A program made the position numbers and the translations under genes. A stretch of 64,000 bases of DNA from Clostridiales bacterium (lineage in GTDB: Bacteria > Bacillota > Clostridia > Saccharofermentanales > Saccharofermentanaceae): the NCBI GenBank assembly GCA_017561715.1, contig JAFZBN010000013.1, forward strand, positions 1 to 64,000. The letters are read 5' to 3'. Positions 40,381-48,690 of the stretch are shown here, piece after piece. Position 1 is the stretch's first letter; each line of letters starts with the position of its first letter. The notes below the pieces were generated by a model. It did no database searches, was not told where the DNA came from, and saw only the letters and a list, made by a program, of their open reading frames with translations.

Positions 40381-40446
40381 AAGAAAGGCAACTAACACTT
40401 CTTGAGCTGACCTTCGGAGGCTCGGCGAAGTGTCTTTGCCTTTCTT
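40381..40446. other. Long hairpin between divergent genes
   Basis: AAGAAAGGCAA (40381-40391) pairs perfectly with TTGCCTTTCTT (40436-40446); inside, CACTTC/GAAGTG and GAG...CTC continue the stem to a CC-TTCG-GG cap. It lies between the HTH gene and guaA, which are both transcribed away from it, so it is not a normal terminator. It could be part of a 5' leader, a small RNA or a miniature repeat. Confidence 0.7.
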
Positions 40447-40545
40447 GGGAAATTGTTTCCTTATCCGAGGAGGGTAACTTCAATTTGTGGTTCGTTTGGG
40501 GTATGATGAATGTATGCATTATTACGATACAAAGGAGTACCGCTT

Positions 40546-41526
40546 ATGGAAAACAAACGTCCCGAGGAAATGGAAAGAATTACCACTCGCGCCCTGGCTG
40601 ACGCTTTTATCGAGGAGCAGATCGCTGCCGTAAAAGCACAGGTCGGTGACAAGAAAGTCCTGCTGGCTCTGTCCGGTGGTGTTGACTCTTCTGTCGTTGC
40701 CGCTCTTCTCATCAAGGCCATCGGCAAGAACCTGATCAACGTTCACGTGAATCACGGACTTCTCAGAAAAGGCGAACCGGAGCAGGTCATCGAGGTCTTC
40801 AGAAACCAGATGGATGCCACACTCGTTTATGTAGACGCGACTGAGCGTTTCCTCACGAAGCTCGAGGGCGTGGATGAGCCGGAGAGAAAGAGAAAGATCA
40901 TCGGCGAAGAATTCATCCGTGTATTCGAAGAAGAAGCCAGAAAGCTTCCGGACGTTGACTTCCTTGCACAGGGCACCATCTATCCGGACATCCTCGAGAG
41001 TGGCCCGGTAAAGGCGCACCATAACGTAGGCGGTCTCCCGGACGATATTCATTTCGAAGGTCTCGTTGAGCCTCTGAAGTTCCTCTACAAAGACGAAGTA
41101 CGTGTTGTCGGTGAAGCACTCGGTCTTCCGGCAAACATGGTTTACCGTCAGCCGTTCCCGGGTCCGGGTCTCGGCGTACGCTGCACAGGTGCGATCACAC
41201 GTGACCGTCTCGAGATGGTCCGCGAGTCTGACGCGATCCTCCGTGAGGAATTTGCAAATGCAGGTCTCGAAGGAAAAGTATGGCAGTACTTCACACTCGT
41301 TCCGGATTATAAGTCCGTCGGTGTAAAGAACAATGTACGTGCTTTTGAAAACTTCGTAGTTATCCGTGCCGTCAACACCAGAGATGCCATGACAGCTACG
41401 ATCGAAGAGATCCCGTATGAGCTCCTCGGCAAGATCGTTAACCGCATCATCACAGAAGTACCGGGCGTTAACCGTGTACTTTACGACCTGACACCGAAGC
41501 CGACAGGAACGATTGAATGGGAATAA
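40546..41526 (+). CDS. guaA: GMP synthase, ATP-pyrophosphatase subunit only
   Basis: A 326-residue protein matching only the C-terminal part of usual bacterial GuaA: PP-loop LALSGGVDSSVVAALL (about residues 40-55), the GTIYPDILESG and FPGPGLGVRC segments and the GMP-binding dimerisation tail ending PTGTIEWE. The N-terminal glutamine amidotransferase domain is absent and not encoded nearby. It aminates XMP to GMP, so here a separate amidotransferase (as in Archaea) or free ammonia must be used. AAAGGAG precedes the ATG at 40546. The last 15 bases (ATTGAATGGGAATAA) are the integration-type repeat that recurs three times downstream. Confidence 0.93.
   Translation: MENKRPEEMERITTRALADAFIEEQIAAVKAQVGDKKVLLALSGGVDSSVVAALLIKAIGKNLINVHVNHGLLRKGEPEQVIEVFRNQMDATLVYVDATERFLTKLEGVDEPERKRKIIGEEFIRVFEEEARKLPDVDFLAQGTIYPDILESGPVKAHHNVGGLPDDIHFEGLVEPLKFLYKDEVRVVGEALGLPANMVYRQPFPGPGLGVRCTGAITRDRLEMVRESDAILREEFANAGLEGKVWQYFTLVPDYKSVGVKNNVRAFENFVVIRAVNTRDAMTATIEEIPYELLGKIVNRIITEVPGVNRVLYDLTPKPTGTIEWE
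41512..41526 (+). repeat. guaA 3'-end repeat, copy A (native)
   Basis: ATTGAATGGGAATAA encodes the GuaA C terminus IEWE and the stop. It is the reference for three further copies at 43260, 45847 and 48174. Confidence 0.85.
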
Positions 41527-41534
41527 TGACAAAG

Positions 41535-41577
41535 TCCCCGGAAGCCCTGATATCTCAAGGTTTTCGGGGATATTTTT
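41535..41577 (+). terminator. Terminator of guaA
   Basis: CCCCGGAAGCC and GGTTTTCGGGG form a long imperfect stem with an inner TGA/TCA pair, followed by ATATTTTT. A clearly related hairpin follows repeat copy C. Confidence 0.85.
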
Positions 41578-41655
41578 AGCCTTTTGACCCAATGTCGAAG
41601 TACATCGTCAGTGGTATTGCGCTGGGGTCTGTGAAGGGATAAGGAGGAGTTCTCG

Positions 41656-43122
41656 ATGAAGACGAAACGTGGGTTGGCTTTTCTTATGGCTCTTGCGATG
41701 CTTATGGGAGTGTCGGGCTGTAAGAAGAAGAAAAAAGCACAGACGTACCAATACACGTGTACAGAAAGGAATCACCGCGGGATCTCGGAAGTGTCTGTCA
41801 AACTATATCCGGAAGATTCGGATGTTGACTTTTATATCAGTGCATTTGAAAACACTAACAGCGACAAGGTCGCCGGTGTTGTCGGCTGCTCGGTCGATCT
41901 GTTATGGATTCCCAAAAACGTCTGGTTATCGCGTGAGCAGGAATATATGGAGGCGCATCCTGTTCCGAAAGCCGAGAAAGTCACTGTCGAGATCAAGTAC
42001 GAAGAGGAATATCTGCGGGGTGTTCCGGAAGAGAACCTTCTTCTTCTTTACAGCCTTGATGACAGGTTTGACTGTATCGAGGTCCCTGGAGCAGAACATG
42101 ATCTGAACAAAAACTGTTTCACAGCAGATATCACGGACCTGGAAGGAAACTTACTGCTGGTGGATGCGTATGAATACTATAAGAGTCAGGGCAAGGATGC
42201 TTCGAAGTATAAGTATGAACTGCCGGATGAAATCAAGAATCTGTCCGACTGGGAGAAAGAATTCGACACGGGAAGCATCATGGAGATCGCAGATCTTGAG
42301 TGGCTGAATAATCATAAGGGTGCGACATTCCATGTCTCTACACCGCAGCAGCTGGCCGCCGTGGTCTACTATGTGAATACCAATAATTCTTTCGGCACCC
42401 AGCTTTATCTCGATGCGGATATCGATCTTACGGGATATGACTGGATGCCGATGGGATGGATCTCAGAAAGAAGCGATGAAGTACATGAGTTCGTCGGTCT
42501 GATCGACGGACAGGGACACACCATCAAGGGACTGCATCTGGATGGCGGGCGCGGGGACTGCGGCTTTGTCGGATACAGCACGAACCTCACCATGAAGAAC
42601 ATCACCTTTACCGGTGCGGAGGTCTCCGGGTACTGGAACACGGGCATCTGCGCCGGGGAGGTCATCGGTAATGGAACATGGGAGAATGTACACGCCGAAG
42701 GAAATCTTTCATCCGATCACTCGGGCGGACTCGTCGGATGGGTGACGGACCTGAAATTTGAGAACTGCTCGGCGTCTTATACGATCGACGGCGGGTCGGA
42801 AGTTTTCTCCTATCTGACCTATCCGGAGAAGAAGGCAGCAGAGCTCGGCATCAACGAGGTCTTTACGCTCACGCTCGATGCGGATAACAATATCAAGTGT
42901 GTCTATGTCCCGGGATATATGAACCTGCAGTTCCATGTCGAAAGAAATGGCGAAACTGTACTGAGTGGCGGTCCGGACGAGCCCGATCCGAATACGAACG
43001 AAATAACATTTGAGCGCAGCTGGTATGCATACCGCGGTAAGGGAGATTACAAAGTATACCTGGAGGCGTATGTCGATGGCATCTATCTACGCGTCAGTAA
43101 CATCATCGAGGTAACGATCTGA
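41656..43122 (+). CDS. Beta-helix/GLUG-type surface lipoprotein
   Basis: A 488-residue lipoprotein with signal peptide and lipobox GVSGC (about residue 22), then a Lys-rich start. From about residue 230 there are repeated short segments such as GLIDGQGHTIKGLHL, GDCGFVGYSTNLTMKNITFTG and SGGLVGWVTDLKFENC, as in GLUG-containing parallel beta-helices of surface proteins. Role unknown, possibly binding polysaccharide or other surfaces. AAGGAGGAG precedes the ATG. It is the first gene of the island after guaA. Its signal peptide is followed by an octamer copy at 41733. Confidence 0.75.
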   Translation: MKTKRGLAFLMALAMLMGVSGCKKKKKAQTYQYTCTERNHRGISEVSVKLYPEDSDVDFYISAFENTNSDKVAGVVGCSVDLLWIPKNVWLSREQEYMEAHPVPKAEKVTVEIKYEEEYLRGVPEENLLLLYSLDDRFDCIEVPGAEHDLNKNCFTADITDLEGNLLLVDAYEYYKSQGKDASKYKYELPDEIKNLSDWEKEFDTGSIMEIADLEWLNNHKGATFHVSTPQQLAAVVYYVNTNNSFGTQLYLDADIDLTGYDWMPMGWISERSDEVHEFVGLIDGQGHTIKGLHLDGGRGDCGFVGYSTNLTMKNITFTGAEVSGYWNTGICAGEVIGNGTWENVHAEGNLSSDHSGGLVGWVTDLKFENCSASYTIDGGSEVFSYLTYPEKKAAELGINEVFTLTLDADNNIKCVYVPGYMNLQFHVERNGETVLSGGPDEPDPNTNEITFERSWYAYRGKGDYKVYLEAYVDGIYLRVSNIIEVTI

Positions 43123-43130
43123 TATAAGAA

Positions 43131-43158
43131 GGGGTTGTTCCAGTAGCTGGACAACCCC
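43131..43158 (+). terminator. Terminator of the GLUG lipoprotein gene
   Basis: GGGGTTGTTCC and GGACAACCCC form a strong stem; the T-run after it is weak. An octamer copy follows at 43175. Confidence 0.65.
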
Positions 43159-43259
43159 TCATTTGCCTTCGGGAGTGCTTTTCACTAAGAAATGGCAAAT
43201 GCGTCCATGAGATTGATCGAGTTCGACAGCAGGTCTCCCGGGGAGACGTGATCGGGATC

Positions 43260-43274
43260 ATCGAGTGGGAATAA
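43260..43274 (+). repeat. guaA 3'-end repeat, copy B
   Basis: ATCGAGTGGGAATAA matches the guaA end at 13 of 15 positions and again spells IEWE-stop. It lies between the GLUG lipoprotein gene and the solute-binding lipoprotein gene. Confidence 0.75.
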
Positions 43275-43399
43275 TTCGTGACTGCTTTTTCTCTTGGCAA
43301 GAATGACGTATAAGTCACGCCATTCTCCGAGCGTGTTGTAAAATAGAATTGAGGTGTTGGAATGGCTATGCATTTGTATCAGGGTGAGGGAGCATTATT

Positions 43400-45772
43400 A
43401 TGGGAATATTCAAACGCACAGTTTCTTTGTTTTTATGTCTAAGCCTCGGCGTTTCGCTGGCGGCCTGTAAGAAATCATCATCGACACCGAAAGAGCCGGG
43501 CATCGTTAATAAGGATGATCCCTGGTTCAGTTCCAATCGGTTTGCGTTGGATCTGAATAAAAGCGACTCGGCTATGCTCACGCAGACGGACGCCGTGTCG
43601 TTAAACGGGAAAATCTTCCATACCTATTCTGCTTTTGATATGACTACATTCCAGAATTCAACCACTCTGGATGTGTACGATGAACAGGGCGCAAGGGAGA
43701 GCTCCATACCACTCAGCTTTCCCAGTGGAAATGGTGCTCCTCAAGGACTTATGCGATTGATTCCCTCCGATGACGATGACAGTGTTGTCGGTCTGATTCA
43801 GTATTTAGATCCCGCGAGCAATACAAACACCACTTACTTTGCAGATATCGACACGAAGACAGGCACAGCTACATTGAATGACCCCATCACAGGAAAAGAC
43901 GGCGCGGTCGTCACTGCTCCTGTCACGGGTACGTATCTTCTTGGAGAGTACCTGATCTTCAATCTGACTGACTTTGATACAGGAGCATTCCGCGCTTTGG
44001 TCTATCAGGACCAGTCCCTCAAGTGCGAGATAGATTTTTCCTCTATCAACGGTGTTTCCAACGCTCGGGATTATTCCTATAACAGCAAAACCGGTCACGC
44101 ATTTGTGAATGTTCAGGCAGCGAACAACGCTTCATATCTCTGCGAGGTGGATCTGAAAGACGGAAAGATCCTGAACAAAGAAGTGCGGGACAACGACAAA
44201 GATGAAGTGGATCTGACTGCATATCAATACTCCGCTCAGGGAGAGCTTCTTCGTCTGGACAGCCTCGGAAACATCTACAAATATGATCCGGAAACACGCC
44301 AGGAAGTAAAAGTGTTTGAGAACAACTGGTATTCTCCGTATTTTTCCGATTTCGATCCCGAAAAGAATTACGTGGCAAAAGTACTCTCGTTTACGGATGA
44401 TAAGGTCATCTTGTACTTCTATGGCGGAAATGGGATCACTACCGCGAAACCGATACTTGACGACTTTACCATCACGGTCCTTTCCAAAGAGAAAAACAAT
44501 CCCCACGCCGGAAAACAGGTCATAGAGATCAGCGCGCCGCTGGATATGGTTTTTTCAGACTATATGTCACAGGCCATCGTCGCTTTTAACGAGCAGGACG
44601 CAGAATACCTGATCCGCATATGGAATAAATACAGCGAGGGGATCCAGACCGGAAGCATGCATCTCGGAATCGATCCCGAGGATGCAAAGGCTTATACGGT
44701 CATCCGAGAATTAGGCGGATCCGACTGTCCGGATCTGGTGCTCAACATGGATAATCCCGAAGCAATAAACGGAGATCTTCTCCTGGATCTTTCGACTCTT
44801 GTAGAAGAGAGCACAAAACAGGCGCTTTTCGATAATATCCTTGAAACAAGCCAAGTAAACGGGAAACTGTTTTATATTCCGGTAACACTGGAAGTCGACG
44901 GTCTGGTAGTGAAAAGCAGTCTTCTGGAGAAGGATCGTGTCGGAATTACTTTTGACGAATATGATCAGTTTGTGGAGAACTCTCTTTCCGGCGTTCAGCC
45001 ATACGATTATCCTTACTCTGAATATAACTACAGAAATGAGTTTTTCCTCTCCTGTGTTGACATAAAGTCAGCCATTGAAGGCGATACCGTAAACTTCGAC
45101 TCGGAGCAGTTCCGCCAGGCGGCTGAATATGCGAAGACGCATTTTTCGGAGAATGCAGCAGATCCGAATAATGAGATCCCTTATGAAGATGAGATCCTTC
45201 GTCCAATCGTTGATGCAAGATATGTGAAGATGACAAGTTTTATCGACTATGTTCTTGCCACAACTTCGGAAAGTGACGCCTTCTCTTTCATCGGTACTCC
45301 GTCCGTCGACAGCCGGGGACCCTGGTTTAAGTCGGAAGAAAGCATTTCCGTGGCTAAAAAAACAGATCGCCAGGAGGGTTGTAAAAAGTTTATCAACTTC
45401 CTTCTTTCCGGAAGCTTCATCACAGAGGACAGTCAGATGTTTGCTTCGATCTGCACAAACAAAGAAGTTCTGTCCCGTGAGATCTCACTGATCTCAGACT
45501 ACTATAACAGTGTCTATGAGCAGGTGACAAAGTCGAAGAATGTGGATCTTTCCGATTTGCTTATTGAAGGTCATAAGAAGATCCATCCGGAAATGCAGGA
45601 GAGTTTCCTTTCGATGCTGTCGAACCTGTCTGTCTACTATATCGAAGACAAAGACATCCGAAACATCATCTGTGAAGAACTGGCACCGTACTATGTCGGA
45701 GATCATTCCATAGATGACACCATCAAATTTATCAACGACAGGGTCAGCAAGTACATCAATGAAACAAAGTGA
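43400..45772 (+). CDS. Chimeric solute-binding lipoprotein (NPHAGK family), copy 1
   Basis: A 790-residue lipoprotein (lipobox SLAAC, about residue 25). A first half of about 340 residues looks like a beta-propeller or similar repeat domain, beginning with NKDDPWFSSNRF. After the junction NPHAGK (residues 367-372) comes a bacterial extracellular solute-binding domain with DLVLNMDNPEAINGDLLLDLSTL and GKLFYIPVTLEVDGLVVKSSLL. No permease or ATPase gene is next to it. Two further genes with the same plan lie at 59-64 kb. GAGGGAG precedes the ATG. Ligand unknown; a sensor rather than transport role is possible. Confidence 0.8.
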   Translation: MGIFKRTVSLFLCLSLGVSLAACKKSSSTPKEPGIVNKDDPWFSSNRFALDLNKSDSAMLTQTDAVSLNGKIFHTYSAFDMTTFQNSTTLDVYDEQGARESSIPLSFPSGNGAPQGLMRLIPSDDDDSVVGLIQYLDPASNTNTTYFADIDTKTGTATLNDPITGKDGAVVTAPVTGTYLLGEYLIFNLTDFDTGAFRALVYQDQSLKCEIDFSSINGVSNARDYSYNSKTGHAFVNVQAANNASYLCEVDLKDGKILNKEVRDNDKDEVDLTAYQYSAQGELLRLDSLGNIYKYDPETRQEVKVFENNWYSPYFSDFDPEKNYVAKVLSFTDDKVILYFYGGNGITTAKPILDDFTITVLSKEKNNPHAGKQVIEISAPLDMVFSDYMSQAIVAFNEQDAEYLIRIWNKYSEGIQTGSMHLGIDPEDAKAYTVIRELGGSDCPDLVLNMDNPEAINGDLLLDLSTLVEESTKQALFDNILETSQVNGKLFYIPVTLEVDGLVVKSSLLEKDRVGITFDEYDQFVENSLSGVQPYDYPYSEYNYRNEFFLSCVDIKSAIEGDTVNFDSEQFRQAAEYAKTHFSENAADPNNEIPYEDEILRPIVDARYVKMTSFIDYVLATTSESDAFSFIGTPSVDSRGPWFKSEESISVAKKTDRQEGCKKFINFLLSGSFITEDSQMFASICTNKEVLSREISLISDYYNSVYEQVTKSKNVDLSDLLIEGHKKIHPEMQESFLSMLSNLSVYYIEDKDIRNIICEELAPYYVGDHSIDDTIKFINDRVSKYINETK

Positions 45773-45846
45773 TCGAGGTCGTGAATACTTTTTCTCCGCG
45801 CCGAATGCTGACGCAAAGGCGCGTTGAAAAAGATTCACTCTTGCGT

Positions 45847-45861
45847 ATCGAGTGGGAGTAA
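45847..45861 (+). repeat. guaA 3'-end repeat, copy C
   Basis: ATCGAGTGGGAGTAA matches at 12 of 15 positions. It is followed by the same kind of hairpin (45870-45913) and the same GCCTTTTTGACC sequence as after guaA, so the duplicated block is about 75 bases long, about four-fifths identical by eye. Confidence 0.8.
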
Positions 45862-45869
45862 TACCAAAA

Positions 45870-45913
45870 TCCCCGAAAGCCTTGAATTCTCAAGGTTCTC
45901 GGGGATTCTTTTT
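45870..45913 (+). terminator. Terminator, copy of the guaA terminator
   Basis: CCCCGAAAGCC and GGTTCTCGGGG, with the same inner TGA/TCA and a stronger T-run than at guaA. The two arms have changed together, so the structure appears conserved. Confidence 0.8.
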
Positions 45914-45957
45914 GCCTTTTTGACCAAACATTGACCCAAATTTGCCATAGATGAAAG

Positions 45958-47109
45958 TTACTGTTGAAAGAAATCATATACAACATTATAGGTATTTACA
46001 ATATGACCAGCAAACCCGCCTTGGAATGGCAGGACGATGATGAATTTGTGAGACGGATCCATATAACATTGGAAATCCTTGTAGCTTTGCGTCTCACAAC
46101 CCGATTCATTTCCATAAATGATAAGAGAAATGGAACCATCATTATACTGGATAATATCATAACCATATTCTTTTGCCCACGTTCCGAAGCAGTCGCTTCT
46201 GACGATCTCAAAACTATAGTCCTGAAATCTTCCTACAGCGCTCAAATCATTCGTCGAAGCAATGTGATCCAGGTGCTTCTCCGCATATTCTTTCAGTTCA
46301 CCCTCTGTGGATACTTCTGCCGGTGTAGTTTCAAAATATACATAATCTATCATGTTCAGATAATCAAATGTATAATTGTCTATCAACGCCCATACATCCA
46401 AGTGGTCATTCTGAAAACAAAGAGTTTCATCATACAGATACTCATAGGTGATTCCAAGTTCTTTAATGATCGAATCCAGGGAAACGCCGTGCGGATATTC
46501 ATCCTCCTGGATGTGATGGTACTCTCTGAGATAATCACCATCAACGACAGTTATCTTCTTACTAACAGGTATCTCCATTCTCTGCATGGTTAATTCATTA
46601 GCCAGTTTAACGATCGTATCCCAGTTTTCCGGAAGAGCACCATACATCGTCCTTATAACAGGATGAGTCGTGCCATCCGGATCTTTGTATTCCATATCGA
46701 TCTTTAAGGCAAAAGGTCCGTCCGCCTCAGTCGTATCATTCGGGATAGCTTCAACCTCTTTAATGAAATCCATCGCACTTTGACTGCTGAGAAGAGAATA
46801 ATCATAATCTTCATCCACCATGAAAGATACCTCTCCCCTGTATTCATACCAGTACTTTACGGTATCTATATAGAAGCAGTAATGCTGTCTCGTATTTACT
46901 TTATAGTGCCCGATCGCAGGCACAAAATTGAGCCTTGTGATTCCCGTTTGGGGTTCGTGATCGGATTCGTCCTGGGCTTCATTTTGGGATTCATCAGACT
47001 TCAAACTTCGGTCATTATTGTCGCTTCTGTTGCCACAGCCTATAAAGCAAAACAGCACCGCGCCGATCATCAGAACAGCAGCTAATCTGAATAAAGATGT
47101 CTTTTTCAT
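45958..47109 (-). CDS. Lipoprotein of unknown function
   Basis: A 383-residue protein with lipobox CFIGC (about residue 23) and a Asp/Glu/Ser-rich linker up to about residue 55. The rest is an uncharacterised alpha/beta region with many Tyr and aromatic residues. No family is recognised. GGAGGAAATT precedes the ATG at 47109; earlier in-frame ATGs lack a ribosome site. It is in the island between repeat copies C and D, lower in GC than the flanking chromosome, and on the opposite strand to guaA. Confidence 0.7.
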   Translation of the reverse strand: MKKTSLFRLAAVLMIGAVLFCFIGCGNRSDNNDRSLKSDESQNEAQDESDHEPQTGITRLNFVPAIGHYKVNTRQHYCFYIDTVKYWYEYRGEVSFMVDEDYDYSLLSSQSAMDFIKEVEAIPNDTTEADGPFALKIDMEYKDPDGTTHPVIRTMYGALPENWDTIVKLANELTMQRMEIPVSKKITVVDGDYLREYHHIQEDEYPHGVSLDSIIKELGITYEYLYDETLCFQNDHLDVWALIDNYTFDYLNMIDYVYFETTPAEVSTEGELKEYAEKHLDHIASTNDLSAVGRFQDYSFEIVRSDCFGTWAKEYGYDIIQYNDGSISLIIYGNESGCETQSYKDFQCYMDPSHKFIIVLPFQGGFAGHIVNTYNVVYDFFQQ

Positions 47110-47195
47110 AATTTCCTCCACTTGTTCAGGATTACTCACGGATAGCATTGCCATGGATTCAAATCCGCACTTTCTTTTCTGAAAGCGGACTGTCT

Positions 47196-47945
47196 TTACT
47201 CGTAATACTCATTGAGTTTTTCCTCTCCCCATTTCCCGGTTTTCGAATCATATGTCTGATAGTGCTCACAATAATAATCCGCAGTGAAAAGATCCCTGTA
47301 TCCTAAGCTGATATCTCCATCGTTAAAATCGATATATCTTCCCAGAACAGAGATGAAGCCCCGTCCCATATAACGATCAGGCTCTTTCTCGATCTCTTTC
47401 TTTTTTGCTTCGGAATAGAAGATCTTGACAATACAAATACGGTCTTCACCGGAAACTGTCGTTGCCCAGCCATCGACAGACTTTTCATCTTCGAACTCAC
47501 GGATCACATTTTTCTCGATATCCTCCTCTGCCCAAACATCCTCTGCCCAATCCGGATTCCTGTCAAAGTTATATAGATAGTTGGGCGCATCAAATGTTTT
47601 CTGATCAAAGATCGTCACGACAGTATTCTCGTAAACATAGATCTCCTTTAGTCCAAACATATTGTCCGAAGGGACCTTGTAATGTTCGATCAGTTTTTCG
47701 TCTTCTGCCGGAAGGAAAGTAATGTGATCCGGAACATCGTGGATATTGGCTAAATATGCGGATTCGTCCGCGAGAAGAGGTATGTCATCGGCCGACTTTC
47801 TATCCTCGACCGGATGGGTATATGTGGTGAAAGAATCTTCCTCCGGAAAAGGATTCTTCTTCTTTTTCTTACATCCCGACACACAGGATCCTGCGCATGC
47901 GGTCAAAGTGACTAAAGCAAGTATTCTTATAACAGTTTTTTTCAT
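47196..47945 (-). CDS. Lipoprotein of unknown function
   Basis: A 249-residue protein with lipobox CVSGC (about residue 23) followed by KKKKK. The rest is hydrophilic, with Asp/Glu-rich and aromatic segments (EDVWAEEDIEKNVIREFE). It precedes the 45958-47109 gene by 87 bases on the same strand, so they may be co-transcribed. No family recognised. It belongs to the island cassette bounded by repeats C and D. Confidence 0.7.
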   Translation of the reverse strand: MKKTVIRILALVTLTACAGSCVSGCKKKKKNPFPEEDSFTTYTHPVEDRKSADDIPLLADESAYLANIHDVPDHITFLPAEDEKLIEHYKVPSDNMFGLKEIYVYENTVVTIFDQKTFDAPNYLYNFDRNPDWAEDVWAEEDIEKNVIREFEDEKSVDGWATTVSGEDRICIVKIFYSEAKKKEIEKEPDRYMGRGFISVLGRYIDFNDGDISLGYRDLFTADYYCEHYQTYDSKTGKWGEEKLNEYYE

Positions 47946-48071
47946 ACGTTGATCCCCCCTATGATTATAAGACGATACGTCGGATAGAACTGTTGCAAAG
48001 AGGCATCTTCATGATAACACTTTATTAGGGAAGAGCGGTGCATGAATGGTTTTTCCGACTCTGTCCGGCGC

Positions 48072-48119
48072 TTACTTCGCCTCGCTGACATACTTGTCTA
48101 CGCGGTCGTTAACGAAATG
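48072..48119 (-). pseudogene. Remnant of a solute-binding lipoprotein C terminus
   Basis: The minus strand reads HFVNDRVDKYVSEAK then TAA, closely matching the end of the 43400-45772 protein (KFINDRVSKYINETK). Upstream the similarity stops at once, so only a fragment is left. It lies just before repeat copy D and shows that the island once held another member of the NPHAGK family, in the opposite orientation. Confidence 0.7.
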
Positions 48120-48173
48120 CTCAGGTATCACGATTGCGAACAGCTCTCACTATCCTGAATATCGACAGGAACG

Positions 48174-48188
48174 ATTGAGTGGGAATAA
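48174..48188 (+). repeat. guaA 3'-end repeat, copy D
   Basis: ATTGAGTGGGAATAA differs from guaA by one base. The match extends upstream through CGACAGGAACG, so 25 of 26 bases (48163-48188) equal the end of guaA (41501-41526) and would encode TGTIEWE. This is the best preserved duplicate and probably the outer boundary of the island. Confidence 0.9.
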
Positions 48189-48212
48189 GGGATTAATCAA
48201 GTAGAATGAACG

Positions 48213-48245
48213 AAAGAGAGCCGCTGTATAGTGGCTCTCTTTTTT
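48213..48245. terminator. Bidirectional terminator next to copy D
   Basis: AAAGAGAGCC and GGCTCTCTTTTTT form a 10-bp stem. It also serves the minus-strand GNAT gene that ends at 48245. A similar GAGAGCCAC stem is found at 52757. Confidence 0.75.
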
Positions 48246-48688
48246 CATCTCTTCTTCGAATAATAAATGAATTCTCTGTCCCGGCGAACTTCCGTGTACC
48301 CGAGTTTCGTATAAAACGCATTCGTTCTTTTGTTCCAGATCGGGGTATCAAGTACGAATTCTTTTGCATCGGAAAACATCGATTCAATACTCTCCATCAT
48401 GAATATCCCGTAACCTTTTCGGAAGTGTTCCGGAGATACGAATATCCTTCCGACATTAAGTTTATCCTGCTCCTCGAAAAGCACCGCTCCGCCCACGATC
48501 ATGCCCTGGTCATCCACCAGTTTGTAGAGGTTACCCAGCCGGGCCATCTTCATGTGGAACGGCGTGGACTTGTATCCGGGCGGGCCTCCCGCGGAGGGTG
48601 ATCCTACCTCAATATCGCTGTCAAAAGCATGCTTCGAGATCGCGACCAAAATCACGGCATCAGAAGTGCCGGCTTTCATTAATTTCAT
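48245..48688 (-). CDS. GNAT-family N-acetyltransferase
   Basis: A 147-residue protein with a GNAT fold: core motif IFVSPEHFRKGYGIFMMES (acetyl-CoA binding) and the late NKRTNAFYTKLGYTEV region. Substrate unknown. The start at 48688 is two bases after the stop of the HTH-GyrI gene, so the pair is one operon. The gene lies just outside repeat copy D. One octamer copy at 48477. Confidence 0.8.
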   Translation of the reverse strand: MKLMKAGTSDAVILVAISKHAFDSDIEVGSPSAGGPPGYKSTPFHMKMARLGNLYKLVDDQGMIVGGAVLFEEQDKLNVGRIFVSPEHFRKGYGIFMMESIESMFSDAKEFVLDTPIWNKRTNAFYTKLGYTEVRRDREFIYYSKKR

Positions 48689-48690
48689 AC

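Noticed and set aside
43185-43373. 62-codon minus-strand ORF overlapping repeat copy B
   Set aside because: No ribosome site, no recognisable family, and part of it is simply the antisense of the guaA-end repeat.
41527-48188. Integrase, transposase or conjugation genes in the guaA island
   Set aside because: I looked in all frames and saw none; the island call rests on the repeats alone.
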